From positions 3,472,001 to 3,536,000 of the forward strand of contig JASGKG010000001.1 of the NCBI GenBank assembly GCA_047600805.1: a stretch of 64,000 bases of DNA, given 5' to 3'. The stretch comes from JADKHC01 sp047600805. Its GTDB lineage: Bacteria > Verrucomicrobiota > Verrucomicrobiia > Opitutales > Opitutaceae. The position numbers and the translations under genes are program-made. Below the pieces are notes generated by a model. It was not told the DNA's origin, did no database searches, and worked only from the letters and a program-made list of their open reading frames with translations. Within the stretch, counting starts at the first letter, position 1; each line of letters begins with the position of its first letter. Shown here in pieces: positions 34,465 to 43,466 of the stretch.

Positions 34465-36936
34465 CTACTGGCTCTTCAACATCGCCTTCACAGCCGCATC
34501 GTCCGTGGGATCTTCCGGTATCCGCATGCTGTAGAAGCTGCGGTAAACAAAGATGATCGCCAGGGCCAAAATCGCTGCGCCGATCGAATAACGGACTGTG
34601 AGATTTTCCATTTTCACCGCGATCTCGACCGCGAGCAGACCGAAAAGCGTCGTAAATTTAATCACTGGATTAAGCGAGACCGAAGACGTGTCTTTAAAGG
34701 GATCGCCCACCGTGTCGCCAACCACCGTAGCCGCATGCAGCGGTGTATGTTTCTGTTTCAACTCCACTTCGACAATCTTCTTCGCATTGTCCCAAGCGCC
34801 GCCGGCATTCGCCATAAAGATCGCCTGGTAGAGTCCAAAAAACGCGATGCCGATTAAATAACCAATGAAGAAAAACGAATCGAAGAACGCCAGCGCGAGG
34901 GCGAAACAAAAGACAACGACAAAAATGTTCACCATGCCGCGTTGCGCATACTGCGTGCAGATGCGCACCACTTCCTTCGATGCTTCAGTCGAGGCTGTCG
35001 CAGCGTCGAGCCGCATATTGCGTTTAATATAAACCACCGCTCGATACGCGCCGGTAACCACGGCCTGCGTACTCGCGCCAGTGAACCAATAAATCACAGC
35101 GCCGCCCGTAAGGAGGCCAAGGATCGGGCCGGGATGCACGAGCGAGAGCTTTTCGATCGCGCCGCCATACACCTGTTGGAGCATGAGAATAATGCCAAAC
35201 ACCATCGTTGTCGCACCTACCACCGCTGTGCCGATAAGCACTGGTTTGGCTGTGGCTTTAAACGTGTTGCCGGCCCCGTCGCCTTTCTCGAGCTGGTACT
35301 TCGCTTGTTCGAAGTCCGGCACAAAACCAAAGTCTTTTTTAATCTCTTCCGCGATTCCCGGACGCGTCTCAATCTGGCTCAGTTCATAGACGGATTGTGC
35401 GTTGTCCGTGACCGGGCCGAAGCTATCGACGGCAATCGTCACCGGCCCCATGCCGAGAAAACCGAAAGCGACAAGGCCGAACGCAAAAATCGGCGCCGCG
35501 AAACCGATGTCACCCGGCATAATCGCCGACACGGCGGGATTTTGGCTGAAGAAATACGCCGCCGTCATCAGGCCGAGGATCGTCAAACCGATCCAGAATG
35601 CCGAAAAGTTACCCGCCACGAATCCAGAAAGGATATTCAACGACGCCCCACCTTGACGCGAGGACGTCACCGTTTCCTTCACGTGACGCGATTCTGTGCT
35701 CGTGAAGACTTTTGTGAATTCGGGTACGACTGCACCCGCGATCGTGCCGAGCGAAATGATAAACGACAACACCCACCACATCCCGGCGTGCCCCGGCACA
35801 TCGGCCAGAAGAAGGTAGCTCGCCGCAAACGTGACTAAAACCGAAACAACCGAAGTGATCCAAACCAAGTGCGTGAGCGGTTGCTCAAGGTTGAAGTCAC
35901 GCGAGTCGGCAAAGAGCAGCTTGTTCATCGCCTCGTTCATCGCGTACGAGATCAGCGACGTCACCACCATCAGAATACGCATCGCGAAAAGCCAAATGAT
36001 CAGCGTCGCGCAAAGCCCCTGGTTTTCGGCCGCCGAAAGCGCCAACGCGAGAAACGCAATTAACGCCACACCGGTCACGCCGTAGGTTTCAAAGCCGTCG
36101 GCCGTCGGACCAACGGAATCACCGGCATTGTCGCCCGTGCAATCGGCGATCACGCCGGGGTTTCGTGGATCGTCTTCGGGCAAATTAAAAACGATCTTCA
36201 TCAGATCGGCACCGATGTCGGCGATCTTCGTAAAAATACCGCCGCAAATGCGCAGAGCGCTCGCGCCCAGCGACTCACCGATTGCAAAACCAACGAAACA
36301 AGCGCCTGCGACATCGCGCGGAACAAAGTTCAAGATACAAATCATGAACAGCAGCTCAATGGAGACGAGCAGCAGGCCCACGCTCATGCCCGAGCGCAGT
36401 GGGATGCCGAGTGTGCGCAGTGGATTGCCTTGAAGCGCCGAGAATGCGGCGCGCGAGTTGGCAATCGTGTTGATACGAATGCCGAACCAAGCAACACCGT
36501 AACTTCCCAAGATCCCCAGCACCGAAGCGCCGAGAATAATCAGCACGTGCGGCACCGGCTCCTTTTCCAAGCCGGAAAAATAATAGATGATACAAACCGC
36601 GATGATTCCCCAGAGGCCGACCAAGAACTTACCCTGCTGTCCGAGGTAAGTTTTACAGGTTTCCCAGATCACTTGTGACACCGCCGCCATGCTGGAATGA
36701 ACAGGGAGTCTCTTCGTCTGCCAATACTGCCATAAGCCGAACAAGCAGCCAAGGACACACACCACCAACCCGGTGATCAGAACGGAGTGGCCGCTCACGT
36801 TCTGGCCGAGCAGTTGAAACGACACAGCGTCAAAGTCCGGGATTTTGATATTGGCTTCGCTCGCGTGCAGCGAGGCGCTTGAAACATCAGACAGAGCAAC
36901 CAGGGCTATCGCCCGCCGAGAAAGCATTTTTATCAT
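34465..36936 (-). CDS. hppA: Divergent membrane-bound ion-translocating pyrophosphatase
   Basis: 823-aa polytopic enzyme coupling pyrophosphate hydrolysis to ion pumping. Hallmark motifs are present but altered. The first substrate site reads KIADIGADLMKIVF, lacking the usual K-x-E after DVGADLVG. It is followed by PEDDPRNPGVIADCTGDNAG with GPTADGFETY in place of the usual CAGMAADLFESY-type block. The last site, GDTVGDPFKDTSSVSLNP, is near canonical. GNTFKAT has Lys at the position that makes the enzyme K+-independent. An N-terminal signal-like helix and insertions make it longer than standard enzymes of about 700 aa. These changes suggest the divergent, Na+-regulated proton-pump branch described from Chlorobium-type enzymes, but that needs a tree. 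No operon partner is seen. Confidence 0.88.
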   Translation of the reverse strand: MIKMLSRRAIALVALSDVSSASLHASEANIKIPDFDAVSFQLLGQNVSGHSVLITGLVVCVLGCLFGLWQYWQTKRLPVHSSMAAVSQVIWETCKTYLGQQGKFLVGLWGIIAVCIIYYFSGLEKEPVPHVLIILGASVLGILGSYGVAWFGIRINTIANSRAAFSALQGNPLRTLGIPLRSGMSVGLLLVSIELLFMICILNFVPRDVAGACFVGFAIGESLGASALRICGGIFTKIADIGADLMKIVFNLPEDDPRNPGVIADCTGDNAGDSVGPTADGFETYGVTGVALIAFLALALSAAENQGLCATLIIWLFAMRILMVVTSLISYAMNEAMNKLLFADSRDFNLEQPLTHLVWITSVVSVLVTFAASYLLLADVPGHAGMWWVLSFIISLGTIAGAVVPEFTKVFTSTESRHVKETVTSSRQGGASLNILSGFVAGNFSAFWIGLTILGLMTAAYFFSQNPAVSAIMPGDIGFAAPIFAFGLVAFGFLGMGPVTIAVDSFGPVTDNAQSVYELSQIETRPGIAEEIKKDFGFVPDFEQAKYQLEKGDGAGNTFKATAKPVLIGTAVVGATTMVFGIILMLQQVYGGAIEKLSLVHPGPILGLLTGGAVIYWFTGASTQAVVTGAYRAVVYIKRNMRLDAATASTEASKEVVRICTQYAQRGMVNIFVVVFCFALALAFFDSFFFIGYLIGIAFFGLYQAIFMANAGGAWDNAKKIVEVELKQKHTPLHAATVVGDTVGDPFKDTSSVSLNPVIKFTTLFGLLAVEIAVKMENLTVRYSIGAAILALAIIFVYRSFYSMRIPEDPTDDAAVKAMLKSQ

Positions 36937-37094
36937 GGCAGGAAAACGGGGTTTTCGGAATCTGACCCGGTTTTTCTCTTTTGCGAATGGTTCGGTAAGA
37001 TTTTAGCCACAAATCCGACCGCCCGGCCGATCACCGGTAACCACCCCCGCGTAAACTCCGATCCCTGCGGCGTCCGCCGAGCGCAGAAACCGAA

Positions 37095-37715
37095 TCAGGC
37101 CTGCACGACTGACTTCGAAAATCGCAACTTCGAACGCCCGGCGAGCGATCTGCCACTCAGCAGTGCGCGGCCAGCTCCAACACAGGCGCCTACCAAGTGA
37201 GCCAGTGGGACCGGCGTGAAACTTGCCGCGCTGTCGACGAAGAACGCACGGCCCGTCACCATCTCGAATACGACCTTCGCGACCAAGAACACGCACGCTG
37301 CGCCAGCGACCAGCGCAGGCCCGCGCCTTCTTTCCAAAAGGGAGAGGATAAGTATATCCATAGCGATGTAGCCGTAGAGCGCGCAGTCCACACCTGAGAG
37401 GCCACGATAAGTCGTGAACTGCGGCTGAAACCAAATCACCGCGAGCGAGATCGCGACTGCACTGCCCGCCAGGATCGACAGAAAGTGCCTTCGGTTGCGC
37501 AACTCCACTAACGAGCCGAGAGCACCAAAAACCACGAGATCCCATTTTAAATGTTCTGTCGTGAAGTGTGTCAGATGCCCGGTCAAGAGACGCCAAATTT
37601 CGCCTTCCCGTAAGCCCGAGCGGCTCATTTCAAGCTCCGTGCCTAAGCCGGGCAACAAATGCACACAGAGCGCGACACACGCGACGGCGAACGTGATCAC
37701 AGGGGCTTTTTTCAT
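37095..37715 (-). CDS. rrtA: Rhombosortase (rhomboid-family intramembrane protease)
   Basis: 206-aa membrane protease with about six helices. The rhomboid catalytic dyad is visible: S107 in YRGLSGVDCALYGY and H173 in PLAHLVGACVG. The short HLTHFTTEHLKWDLVVFGALG block, with no HxxxN motif of large rhomboids, marks the rhombosortase branch, which processes GlyGly-CTERM proteins. The immediately upstream gene on the same strand encodes a protein with exactly such a C-terminus (run of seven Gly, hydrophobic helix, Arg-rich tail). That pairing strongly supports the assignment. A terminator hairpin lies between the two genes, so expression may be partly independent. Confidence 0.82.
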   Translation of the reverse strand: MKKAPVITFAVACVALCVHLLPGLGTELEMSRSGLREGEIWRLLTGHLTHFTTEHLKWDLVVFGALGSLVELRNRRHFLSILAGSAVAISLAVIWFQPQFTTYRGLSGVDCALYGYIAMDILILSLLERRRGPALVAGAACVFLVAKVVFEMVTGRAFFVDSAASFTPVPLAHLVGACVGAGRALLSGRSLAGRSKLRFSKSVVQA

Positions 37716-37739
37716 AACAACGTCGTATAATCTCGCTGT

Positions 37740-37776
37740 GAAAAGACGCCGGGCACGCTGGTGGCACCCGGCGTCT
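37740..37776 (-). terminator. Terminator between the VIT/vWA gene and the rhombosortase gene
   Basis: A perfect 10-bp stem, AGACGCCGGG (37744-37753) pairing with CCCGGCGTCT (37767-37776), is followed on the minus strand by TTTTCAC. It lies 10 bases past the VIT/vWA stop and 29 bases before the rhombosortase start, so it would reduce or gate readthrough. Confidence 0.75.
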
Positions 37777-37785
37777 CGCGTGTCA

Positions 37786-39810
37786 TCATTCCTTCTGCGA
37801 ACCCGCTCTCATATAGCGGCGCGCGTAGAAACAGGCCGCAGCGAGGAAAAGAAGCAGGAGCGCGTTGCCAGTTTTCGCGTCGAGCGCACCACCGCCTCCT
37901 CCGCCACCATGGTTGATGTGGTGAGCCGGAGCGCTGTAAGTTGGGTTCTGCGCATCGACTCGATAGTTCTTTATCGGCTGAGCCGACCGCACGCTCTGCG
38001 CCGCCCGCTCCGTCGCCACACGCTGCTGGTTGTTGCGCGCGATGCCACGCTTCGCGAACGTTGCGTCGTCGAGGATAACCATCGAGGTGTGATCCGTGAC
38101 AATTTGATAATTCACGCCGATCGCGGTGATCCCGTCCTTCGACTCGGAAGGCGAAAGCACACCGATATTTTCCTTCAGTTCAATTTGTTCGACTTGAGCC
38201 ATCGCCCAGAGGCGTTCGATTTCAGGATTATCGGTGTCAACCTCGGGGAAATTAAACGTCGTCGTGTACGTTTTATCATCGCCCGTAAGTTTAGCCTTCA
38301 GCGTCACCGTCGCCTGCCCCGCGCCTTCATAGCGGCCAAAGATCACCAGCTGTTGGCCACGGTAGATTTTGTTGGGATAGTCGCCGGTCGTGTCGAATAC
38401 GCGTGCGCCGGAGAATTTAAACGAAGCGTCGTGCAGCGCTTCGAAACAGATCTTCGACTTCGCAAGGATGAGTTGGCCAACAATGTCGTCGTCGTTGCTC
38501 ACGCCCGCGTAAAATCCACCCGTAGCATCGGTGATCGTGCGCATGAGCGGCCAGTTCGAACTATTTCCCATCAGGAAACCGAACACGCGGATATCGTAAT
38601 TTTTAAGGAGCTTGTGAAACGCCGCAGGCTCGACGACGCCTTCGTTGGCAACACCATCGGTTACCAGAACGAGGCTGGTGGCGCGGTCTGCGTTGAGTTT
38701 CTCCAATCCAAGCTGAATCCCCGCGAAAAGGTTGGTCGAGTTTTCTGTCTTCAATCCTTTGACGACTTCAACCGCATGCTGCACGTTTTCAGGCGTTGCC
38801 GCGGTCCAGTCGAGAACTTCGCGAGCGCTTGTGCTGAAGGACACGATGCGGAAGCGATCCTCGGGGCGCATCTTCCCGAGCGCCTGACTTACGCCGCTCG
38901 CCAGCGTGTGAATTTTCCCCTGCATCGAACCAGAAACGTCGAGGACGTACACGTAGTCGGCGCCGTGCGTGATCGGCTTTAAGTCAACGCCCGGCGTCAC
39001 CACCATCATGAACGTGCCGGGTTTGTCCTTCGAGCCGCGGTAAGGGATCACTTCGACACGGCCGGGAAGATTATCGGCCAACCGATAGTAGAACACGAAG
39101 TCGCGATCGAGTTTCGCGCCTGCGCGATCGAGCGTCACCTGATAGTGACCGTCGGCGATTTTCTTGGTCACGGCAGCGGTTTCAAAACCAGGCACGCGCA
39201 CATCGCTCACCGGCCAAGCAGATTTTAACTCAACATTGATGGTGAGATTGCCTTCCACCTGCGAGTTGGTTGTCCAAAAGGTCTTCGCGACTTCGTCTGT
39301 CCCACCGTCCTCAAGCGGATAAAGAAAGCGACCGACGCCCGAATCGATTTCGAGCGGCTGATAATAAACGAAGCGTAATTTCACTTCCGAATTCGCGCGC
39401 ACAGGCGAGACTCGGAACTCAAACGTCTGATAGCTGTTCTTCTTGGCGATACCGGCATCGTTGCCGGATTTCTTTTCCTCCTCGTAAACGGTTTCGGCAT
39501 CTTTCTTCGCGAGAACTTCACCCTGAAGCGTCTTTTCACCGGTGTTGATGGTGACCTCGGCCAGGCTGGCACTCTTCGGCACGGGAAACGCATAAACGGC
39601 CTCGAGGTCAGTGGGATTTGGATTAAAGAAGGTCTGCAGAACCTCCACTTGAGCAAAGCCGTTGTTAATCGTGACGTTCGCCTGGTGGCTGTTGATTTTA
39701 ATTGGTTGTTGAACAGCCGTCGTTGGCGTGAGAGTGCCGCCAGCGAAAAGCGACGTCGTAGCGGAAACAAGCACGGCTAAGCCGGCTAGGAGCATGGATT
39801 TTATTTTCAT
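37786..39810 (-). CDS. VIT and von Willebrand A domain protein with GlyGly-CTERM sorting tail
   Basis: 674-aa exported protein. A signal peptide (KSMLLAGLAVLVSATTSLFAG) is followed by a VIT domain (about 30-155; GFAQVEVLQTFFNPNPTDLEA and YAFPVPKSASL). A vWA domain (about 275-450) has the MIDAS motif DVSGSM. The C-terminus has a seven-Gly run, a 15-residue hydrophobic helix (NALLLLFLAAACFYA) and RRYMRAG, which together form a GlyGly-CTERM sorting signal. It resembles the VIT/vWA proteins found as sortase-type targets in marine bacteria. The rhombosortase encoded just downstream is the likely processing enzyme. Probable role: surface adhesion or matrix protein using metal-dependent vWA binding. 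The target ligand is unknown. Confidence 0.87.
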   Translation of the reverse strand: MKIKSMLLAGLAVLVSATTSLFAGGTLTPTTAVQQPIKINSHQANVTINNGFAQVEVLQTFFNPNPTDLEAVYAFPVPKSASLAEVTINTGEKTLQGEVLAKKDAETVYEEEKKSGNDAGIAKKNSYQTFEFRVSPVRANSEVKLRFVYYQPLEIDSGVGRFLYPLEDGGTDEVAKTFWTTNSQVEGNLTINVELKSAWPVSDVRVPGFETAAVTKKIADGHYQVTLDRAGAKLDRDFVFYYRLADNLPGRVEVIPYRGSKDKPGTFMMVVTPGVDLKPITHGADYVYVLDVSGSMQGKIHTLASGVSQALGKMRPEDRFRIVSFSTSAREVLDWTAATPENVQHAVEVVKGLKTENSTNLFAGIQLGLEKLNADRATSLVLVTDGVANEGVVEPAAFHKLLKNYDIRVFGFLMGNSSNWPLMRTITDATGGFYAGVSNDDDIVGQLILAKSKICFEALHDASFKFSGARVFDTTGDYPNKIYRGQQLVIFGRYEGAGQATVTLKAKLTGDDKTYTTTFNFPEVDTDNPEIERLWAMAQVEQIELKENIGVLSPSESKDGITAIGVNYQIVTDHTSMVILDDATFAKRGIARNNQQRVATERAAQSVRSAQPIKNYRVDAQNPTYSAPAHHINHGGGGGGGALDAKTGNALLLLFLAAACFYARRYMRAGSQKE

Positions 39811-39942
39811 GATGACGTGAGTTAAACTACGGCGACATCTATTGCTCAGAGCGGGCCAACAGCAGCCCGAGTTTCGGTTTTCCCTAGTTGGCAGGAGCTA
39901 ACGAAATTCGCGGTGCTTGAACTGCCTCGACACGCCTTACAT

Positions 39943-39964
39943 TTTGTGTACAGCTGTACACAAA
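39943..39964. promoter_or_regulatory. Perfect 22-bp palindrome just upstream of the sigma-54 activator gene
   Basis: TTTGTGTACAG directly abuts its reverse complement CTGTACACAAA, with no spacer. The element ends 2 bases before the ATG at 39967, so a protein bound here would block translation initiation or transcription of the activator, and it also lies in the region divergent to the VIT/vWA gene. An exact 22-bp palindrome is very unlikely by chance in a non-coding stretch this short. It reads as an operator for an unidentified dimeric regulator, possibly autoregulatory. Confidence 0.7.
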
Positions 39965-39966
39965 GA

Positions 39967-41520
39967 ATGTCCAAACTCTTGAGTCAGGTACTCCGCGAGG
40001 AAGATCGCTTGTTCGCTGAGGCCGTGAAGCGCATCAATGCCTCGAACCCGTTTTTGCCTGAGCGAATCGCGGCCGAAGCAGCAGCCCTTGGCGCCGACTT
40101 TCAGGCCGCCGGCGCCGAGTGGAATACGCGTCCGCCCACAACCGCATCGCACCCCAACATCATCGCCATCGCGGCACGCTGCGCGAATATCGTCGCTCAA
40201 GTACGCACGCGTTGGCCGAAAGAGGGTCGCGTCGCCGCGGCGGATTTGGCGCTCTACGAGGAAGTCGCCGGATACTGGCTCTATCAGACATACGCTCCAC
40301 GGTTCGATCGCGTGATTCTCACGTCGCTCCAGGGTAAAGGCGAAGGTGGTCGCGTCGACTTTTTCCCCGCATTTCGGGACGACGTGCAACGGTGCTTCAT
40401 CCTCCCTGGGTTGCTCGTACTCGACACGCACACGGCGCCACATCTGTTTGCCTGTGCGTTTCAGATACGCCGCGCATTCCATAACATTTTCCTTTCGCTG
40501 GTCGGCAGTTCGAAACCGATGGCGCAGCTCCGCGCGGCGATTTGGCAGTCGATCTGCACGCACAATCTCGATCGTTATCGACGAGCGCTGTACGCCCACA
40601 TGGGCGACTTCGCGACTTTGATTACCGGACCATCCGGTACCGGCAAAGAGCTGGTCGCCCGGGCGCTCGCCATGTCGCGCTACATTCCTTACGAGGCTAA
40701 ACGGGGCGGCTTTCACGAAGATTTTGCACAGGGATTTTATCCTCTCAACCTCGCCGCACTCTCGCCCACTCTCATTGAGTCAGAATTATTTGGACACCGC
40801 CGCGGGGCATTCACAGGTGCGCTGGCGGATCGCGCCGGCTGGATGGAAGTCTGCCCGCCCTCCGGCGCCGTGTTTCTCGACGAGATTGGCGAAGTGGATG
40901 CGAGCATCCAGGTAAAGCTGCTTCGTGTGCTGCAATCGCGGACGTTTCAGCCGCTCGGCAGCACCGAAACGCTTCATTTCAAAGGAAAAATCATCGCCGC
41001 AACCAATCGTGATCTGCCAACGGAGATTCGCGCCGCACGTTTTCGGGAGGATTTTTATTACCGTCTTTGCTCGGACCAAATCGTAACGCCATCGCTCCGC
41101 GAACAGCTCGACGACGCGCCGGGCGATCTTCTCACGATGACACGACACATCGCGCAGAAAATGCTCGGGAACGACGAGGCAGAACCTTTTGCACGCGAAG
41201 CGATCGAATGGATCAACAAAAACCTTGGTAACCGCTACGCGTGGCCGGGCAATTTCCGGGAGCTTGAGCAATGCCTGCGCAACCTCGTTCTCCGCGGCGA
41301 TTACAAACCGGCTGGCCCGCTTGAGCACGGCGCGGCCGACGACTGGAACACAATCATCGAGCGCGGCACACTCACCGCAGAACAACTGCTCGAGCGTTAT
41401 ACGCGGATCGTTTACGAACAGGCCGGCACCATTGAGGAAACGGCACGGCGCCTTGATCTCGATCGTCGTACAGTGAAAGCTCGTCTGGCGGGTTTTTCGA
41501 AAAAAACCTCAACTTTGTAA
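39967..41520 (+). CDS. Sigma-54-dependent transcriptional activator with unusual N-terminal domain
   Basis: 517-aa bacterial enhancer-binding protein. The AAA+ core (about 200-440) has Walker A GPSGTGKELVARAL near 221, the sigma-54 contact loop GAFTGA near 280, Walker B VFLDEIGEVD and the sensor region AATNRDLPTEI. A Fis-type helix-turn-helix closes the protein (EETARRLDLDRRTVKARL). The first 200 residues are not a receiver, GAF or PAS domain that I can recognise; they are helical and hydrophobic in places (LPGLLVLDTHTAPHLFACAF), and may sense a ligand. The ATG at 39967 is chosen because the longer frame would read through the palindrome. A four-gene set follows after 57 bases on the same strand, a plausible regulon. 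No GG-N10-GC promoter is visible in that gap. Confidence 0.88.
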   Translation: MSKLLSQVLREEDRLFAEAVKRINASNPFLPERIAAEAAALGADFQAAGAEWNTRPPTTASHPNIIAIAARCANIVAQVRTRWPKEGRVAAADLALYEEVAGYWLYQTYAPRFDRVILTSLQGKGEGGRVDFFPAFRDDVQRCFILPGLLVLDTHTAPHLFACAFQIRRAFHNIFLSLVGSSKPMAQLRAAIWQSICTHNLDRYRRALYAHMGDFATLITGPSGTGKELVARALAMSRYIPYEAKRGGFHEDFAQGFYPLNLAALSPTLIESELFGHRRGAFTGALADRAGWMEVCPPSGAVFLDEIGEVDASIQVKLLRVLQSRTFQPLGSTETLHFKGKIIAATNRDLPTEIRAARFREDFYYRLCSDQIVTPSLREQLDDAPGDLLTMTRHIAQKMLGNDEAEPFAREAIEWINKNLGNRYAWPGNFRELEQCLRNLVLRGDYKPAGPLEHGAADDWNTIIERGTLTAEQLLERYTRIVYEQAGTIEETARRLDLDRRTVKARLAGFSKKTSTL

Positions 41521-41576
41521 TAGGCCTAAGCCGCGGAAACATCTATTCTCGTCGCTCTCGTTTTTCTACACCCCAA

Positions 41577-41900
41577 ATGAAATTCAACAAACTCGTCGCA
41601 TTCGCAGGCGTCCTCCTCGCCGGCTTGATCACAATCCCGGCGCATGCCGCAGACGCGGTGGTTAACACCGCTTCAGCAGGCTGGCACGCCTCCTCGCTCG
41701 GACAGGCGATTGGCTATATGATGTTGTTCGCGTTGGTCGGCATCATGACCGCCATCGCAGGCTATGTCATTTTCGACAAATGCACGCCGGGCAACTTGCA
41801 CAAGGAAATCATCGAGAACAAAAACGTCGCCGCCGCGCTGGTGGGCGGAGCGGTGATTCTTGGCGTCTGCATCATCGTCGCAGCAGCCATGCTCGGGTAA
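41577..41900 (+). CDS. DUF350 membrane protein (YjfL-like)
   Basis: 107-aa protein with a possible signal peptide (AFAGVLLAGLITIPAHA) and two further membrane helices (IGYMMLFALVGIMTAIAGYVIF and AALVGGAVILGVCIIVAAAML, quoted in part). The block NLHKEIIENKNVAAALVGGAV is the DUF350 signature. E. coli YjfL is the nearest well-known relative in name and context, in a group with YjfM (DUF1190) and YjfC (glutathionylspermidine-synthase-like). The same neighbours are found here. Function is unknown; an envelope stress role has been suggested for the E. coli group. First gene of the set after the activator. Confidence 0.85.
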   Translation: MKFNKLVAFAGVLLAGLITIPAHAADAVVNTASAGWHASSLGQAIGYMMLFALVGIMTAIAGYVIFDKCTPGNLHKEIIENKNVAAALVGGAVILGVCIIVAAAMLG

Positions 41901-41930
41901 CCGAGTCACTCCTGCCATTGATCATCTCTG

Positions 41931-42338
41931 ATGAATCAAAGCCGCAAACGCAGCTCGCAGATCAAACTCGTTCTCCTCGGTGGCATCGCGGCAGGCGCAC
42001 TCACCGGCTGCGGAGATCGATCGGCTAAAAACCTTCCTCCGGCAGAAACCGTTTATCCGAACGACCACTATTTGCAGGGCGTGGGCTACTATCACGCGCC
42101 TTTTCAGAATTGGTATCCTGAACGCTACAACTCTGTGCGACAGATGCAGCCCGGTTCGCCGCCGATTTATTATTATGGCGGCCAATGGGGACCGCGTCCT
42201 CATGAAAGCATCGTCAACCTTTCGGCGCCAAATGCCGATGGCCGACGCGCGTGGGACCGCGTTCACACGCCTCCTGTCTCTCGCGGCGGGTTCGGCAGCA
42301 GCTATCACCACTACGGCGGACGGTCCTTTTTCTCCTAA
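41931..42338 (+). CDS. DUF1190-like lipoprotein (YjfM/YgiB-like)
   Basis: 135-aa lipoprotein. After an Arg/Lys-rich start, the hydrophobic stretch ends in a lipobox (GALTGC; the Cys would be lipidated). The mature part is rich in Tyr, His and Pro (GYYHAPFQNWYPERYNSV) and ends in SRGGFGSSYHHYGGRSFFS, the Gly/Ser tail typical of DUF1190 proteins such as E. coli YgiB and YjfM. These tails are often followed in the genome by a glutathionylspermidine-synthase-like gene, as here. The stop codon is immediately followed by the next gene's ATG (no gap). Function is unknown. Confidence 0.75.
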   Translation: MNQSRKRSSQIKLVLLGGIAAGALTGCGDRSAKNLPPAETVYPNDHYLQGVGYYHAPFQNWYPERYNSVRQMQPGSPPIYYYGGQWGPRPHESIVNLSAPNADGRRAWDRVHTPPVSRGGFGSSYHHYGGRSFFS

Positions 42339-43466
42339 ATGCGAAGGCTTGTTTGCACTCCGAGGGAAGATTGGCGACGGAAGGTCGAGGAAATCGGCCT
42401 CACTTACCACTCTCACGAAAACGGCCCGTATTGGGACGAGTCGGCATGTTATGAGTTGACCGCCCGTGAAGTCGACGAACTCGAACAAGCCGCCAATACG
42501 CTGCATCGCCTATGCATCGACGCCGCCGAGCAGATCATCGAGCGAAATTGGTGGGATCGCTTGCGCATTCCGGAAGCGGCCCGACCTGCGATCTTGCAGT
42601 CTTGGGAACGCGACGATTTCAGTCTCTACGGACGCTTCGACCTCGCGTACGACGGCGCAACCCCGCCCAAGCTTCTCGAATACAACGCGGACACGCCCAC
42701 TTCTCTCCTTGAGGCGTCAGTCGCACAATGGTTTTGGCTGGAGGAGTGCCGGCCGGCTGCCGATCAATTCAACAGCATCCACGAACGGCTGATCGCAGCG
42801 TGGCAGAGACGCGGCGGTGACCTGGTGCATTTCGCCAGCGTACGCGATCATGACGAAGACGGCATGACGGTGAACTATCTGCGCGACACCTGCGAACAGG
42901 CGGGAATCAAGACGAAGTGGCTCGCGGTCGAAGATATTGGGTGGGATGGGCAGGCGCAGCGCTTCGTCGATGTCGAACTACAATCTATCTCCAGCTGCTT
43001 TAAGCTTTATCCATGGGAATGGATGTGGGCGGAGGATTTCGCGCAGCACCTCGAGAAAGCTTCCACGCGTTTTCTCGAGCCACCTTGGAAAATGCTGCTG
43101 AGCAACAAGGGGATTCTGCCGATCCTGTGGGAGCTTTATCCCGAGCATCCCAACTTGCTCCCTGCGAGCGCGACTGAGCAGGCGATGCTTGGAAGCTATG
43201 TGCGCAAGCCGCTTCTCGGCAGGGAAGGCAGCAACGTTTCCGTTTACGAGAACGGCCAAGCGGTCCTCACAAGCGACGGCGAGTATGGCGAAGAGGGTTT
43301 CGTTTTTCAGCAACGCGCAACCATCCCTTGCTTCGAGGGCAATCATCCCATTTTTGGCGCATGGATTGTTGACCACGAAGCCGCCGGCCTCGGAATCCGC
43401 GAAGACACGACTCTGATCACGGGGAATCTCAGCCGCTTTGTACCGCACTTTTTCAATAACCCATGA
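42339..43466 (+). CDS. Glutathionylspermidine-synthase-like ATP-grasp enzyme (YjfC/YgiC-like)
   Basis: 375-aa ATP-grasp carboxylate-amine ligase, close to E. coli YjfC/YgiC in size. Diagnostic blocks are LYGRFDLAYDGATPPKLLEYN and ADTPTSLLEASVAQWFWLEE near the middle, and VRKPLLGREGSNVSVYE, all parts of the ATP and peptide-binding site. The Lys/Glu residues of the fold (EYNAD; FEGNHPIFGAWIV) are present. YgiC/YjfC proteins lack the amidase domain of bifunctional glutathionylspermidine synthase and their true substrate is not established. Start directly abuts the upstream lipoprotein; its stop overlaps the next ATG, so translation is coupled. Confidence 0.9.
   Translation: MRRLVCTPREDWRRKVEEIGLTYHSHENGPYWDESACYELTAREVDELEQAANTLHRLCIDAAEQIIERNWWDRLRIPEAARPAILQSWERDDFSLYGRFDLAYDGATPPKLLEYNADTPTSLLEASVAQWFWLEECRPAADQFNSIHERLIAAWQRRGGDLVHFASVRDHDEDGMTVNYLRDTCEQAGIKTKWLAVEDIGWDGQAQRFVDVELQSISSCFKLYPWEWMWAEDFAQHLEKASTRFLEPPWKMLLSNKGILPILWELYPEHPNLLPASATEQAMLGSYVRKPLLGREGSNVSVYENGQAVLTSDGEYGEEGFVFQQRATIPCFEGNHPIFGAWIVDHEAAGLGIREDTTLITGNLSRFVPHFFNNP

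Noticed and set aside
37003..37596. Minus-strand open frame of 197 codons
   Set aside because: Shadow of the rhombosortase gene in another frame; no domain, Arg/Gly-rich.
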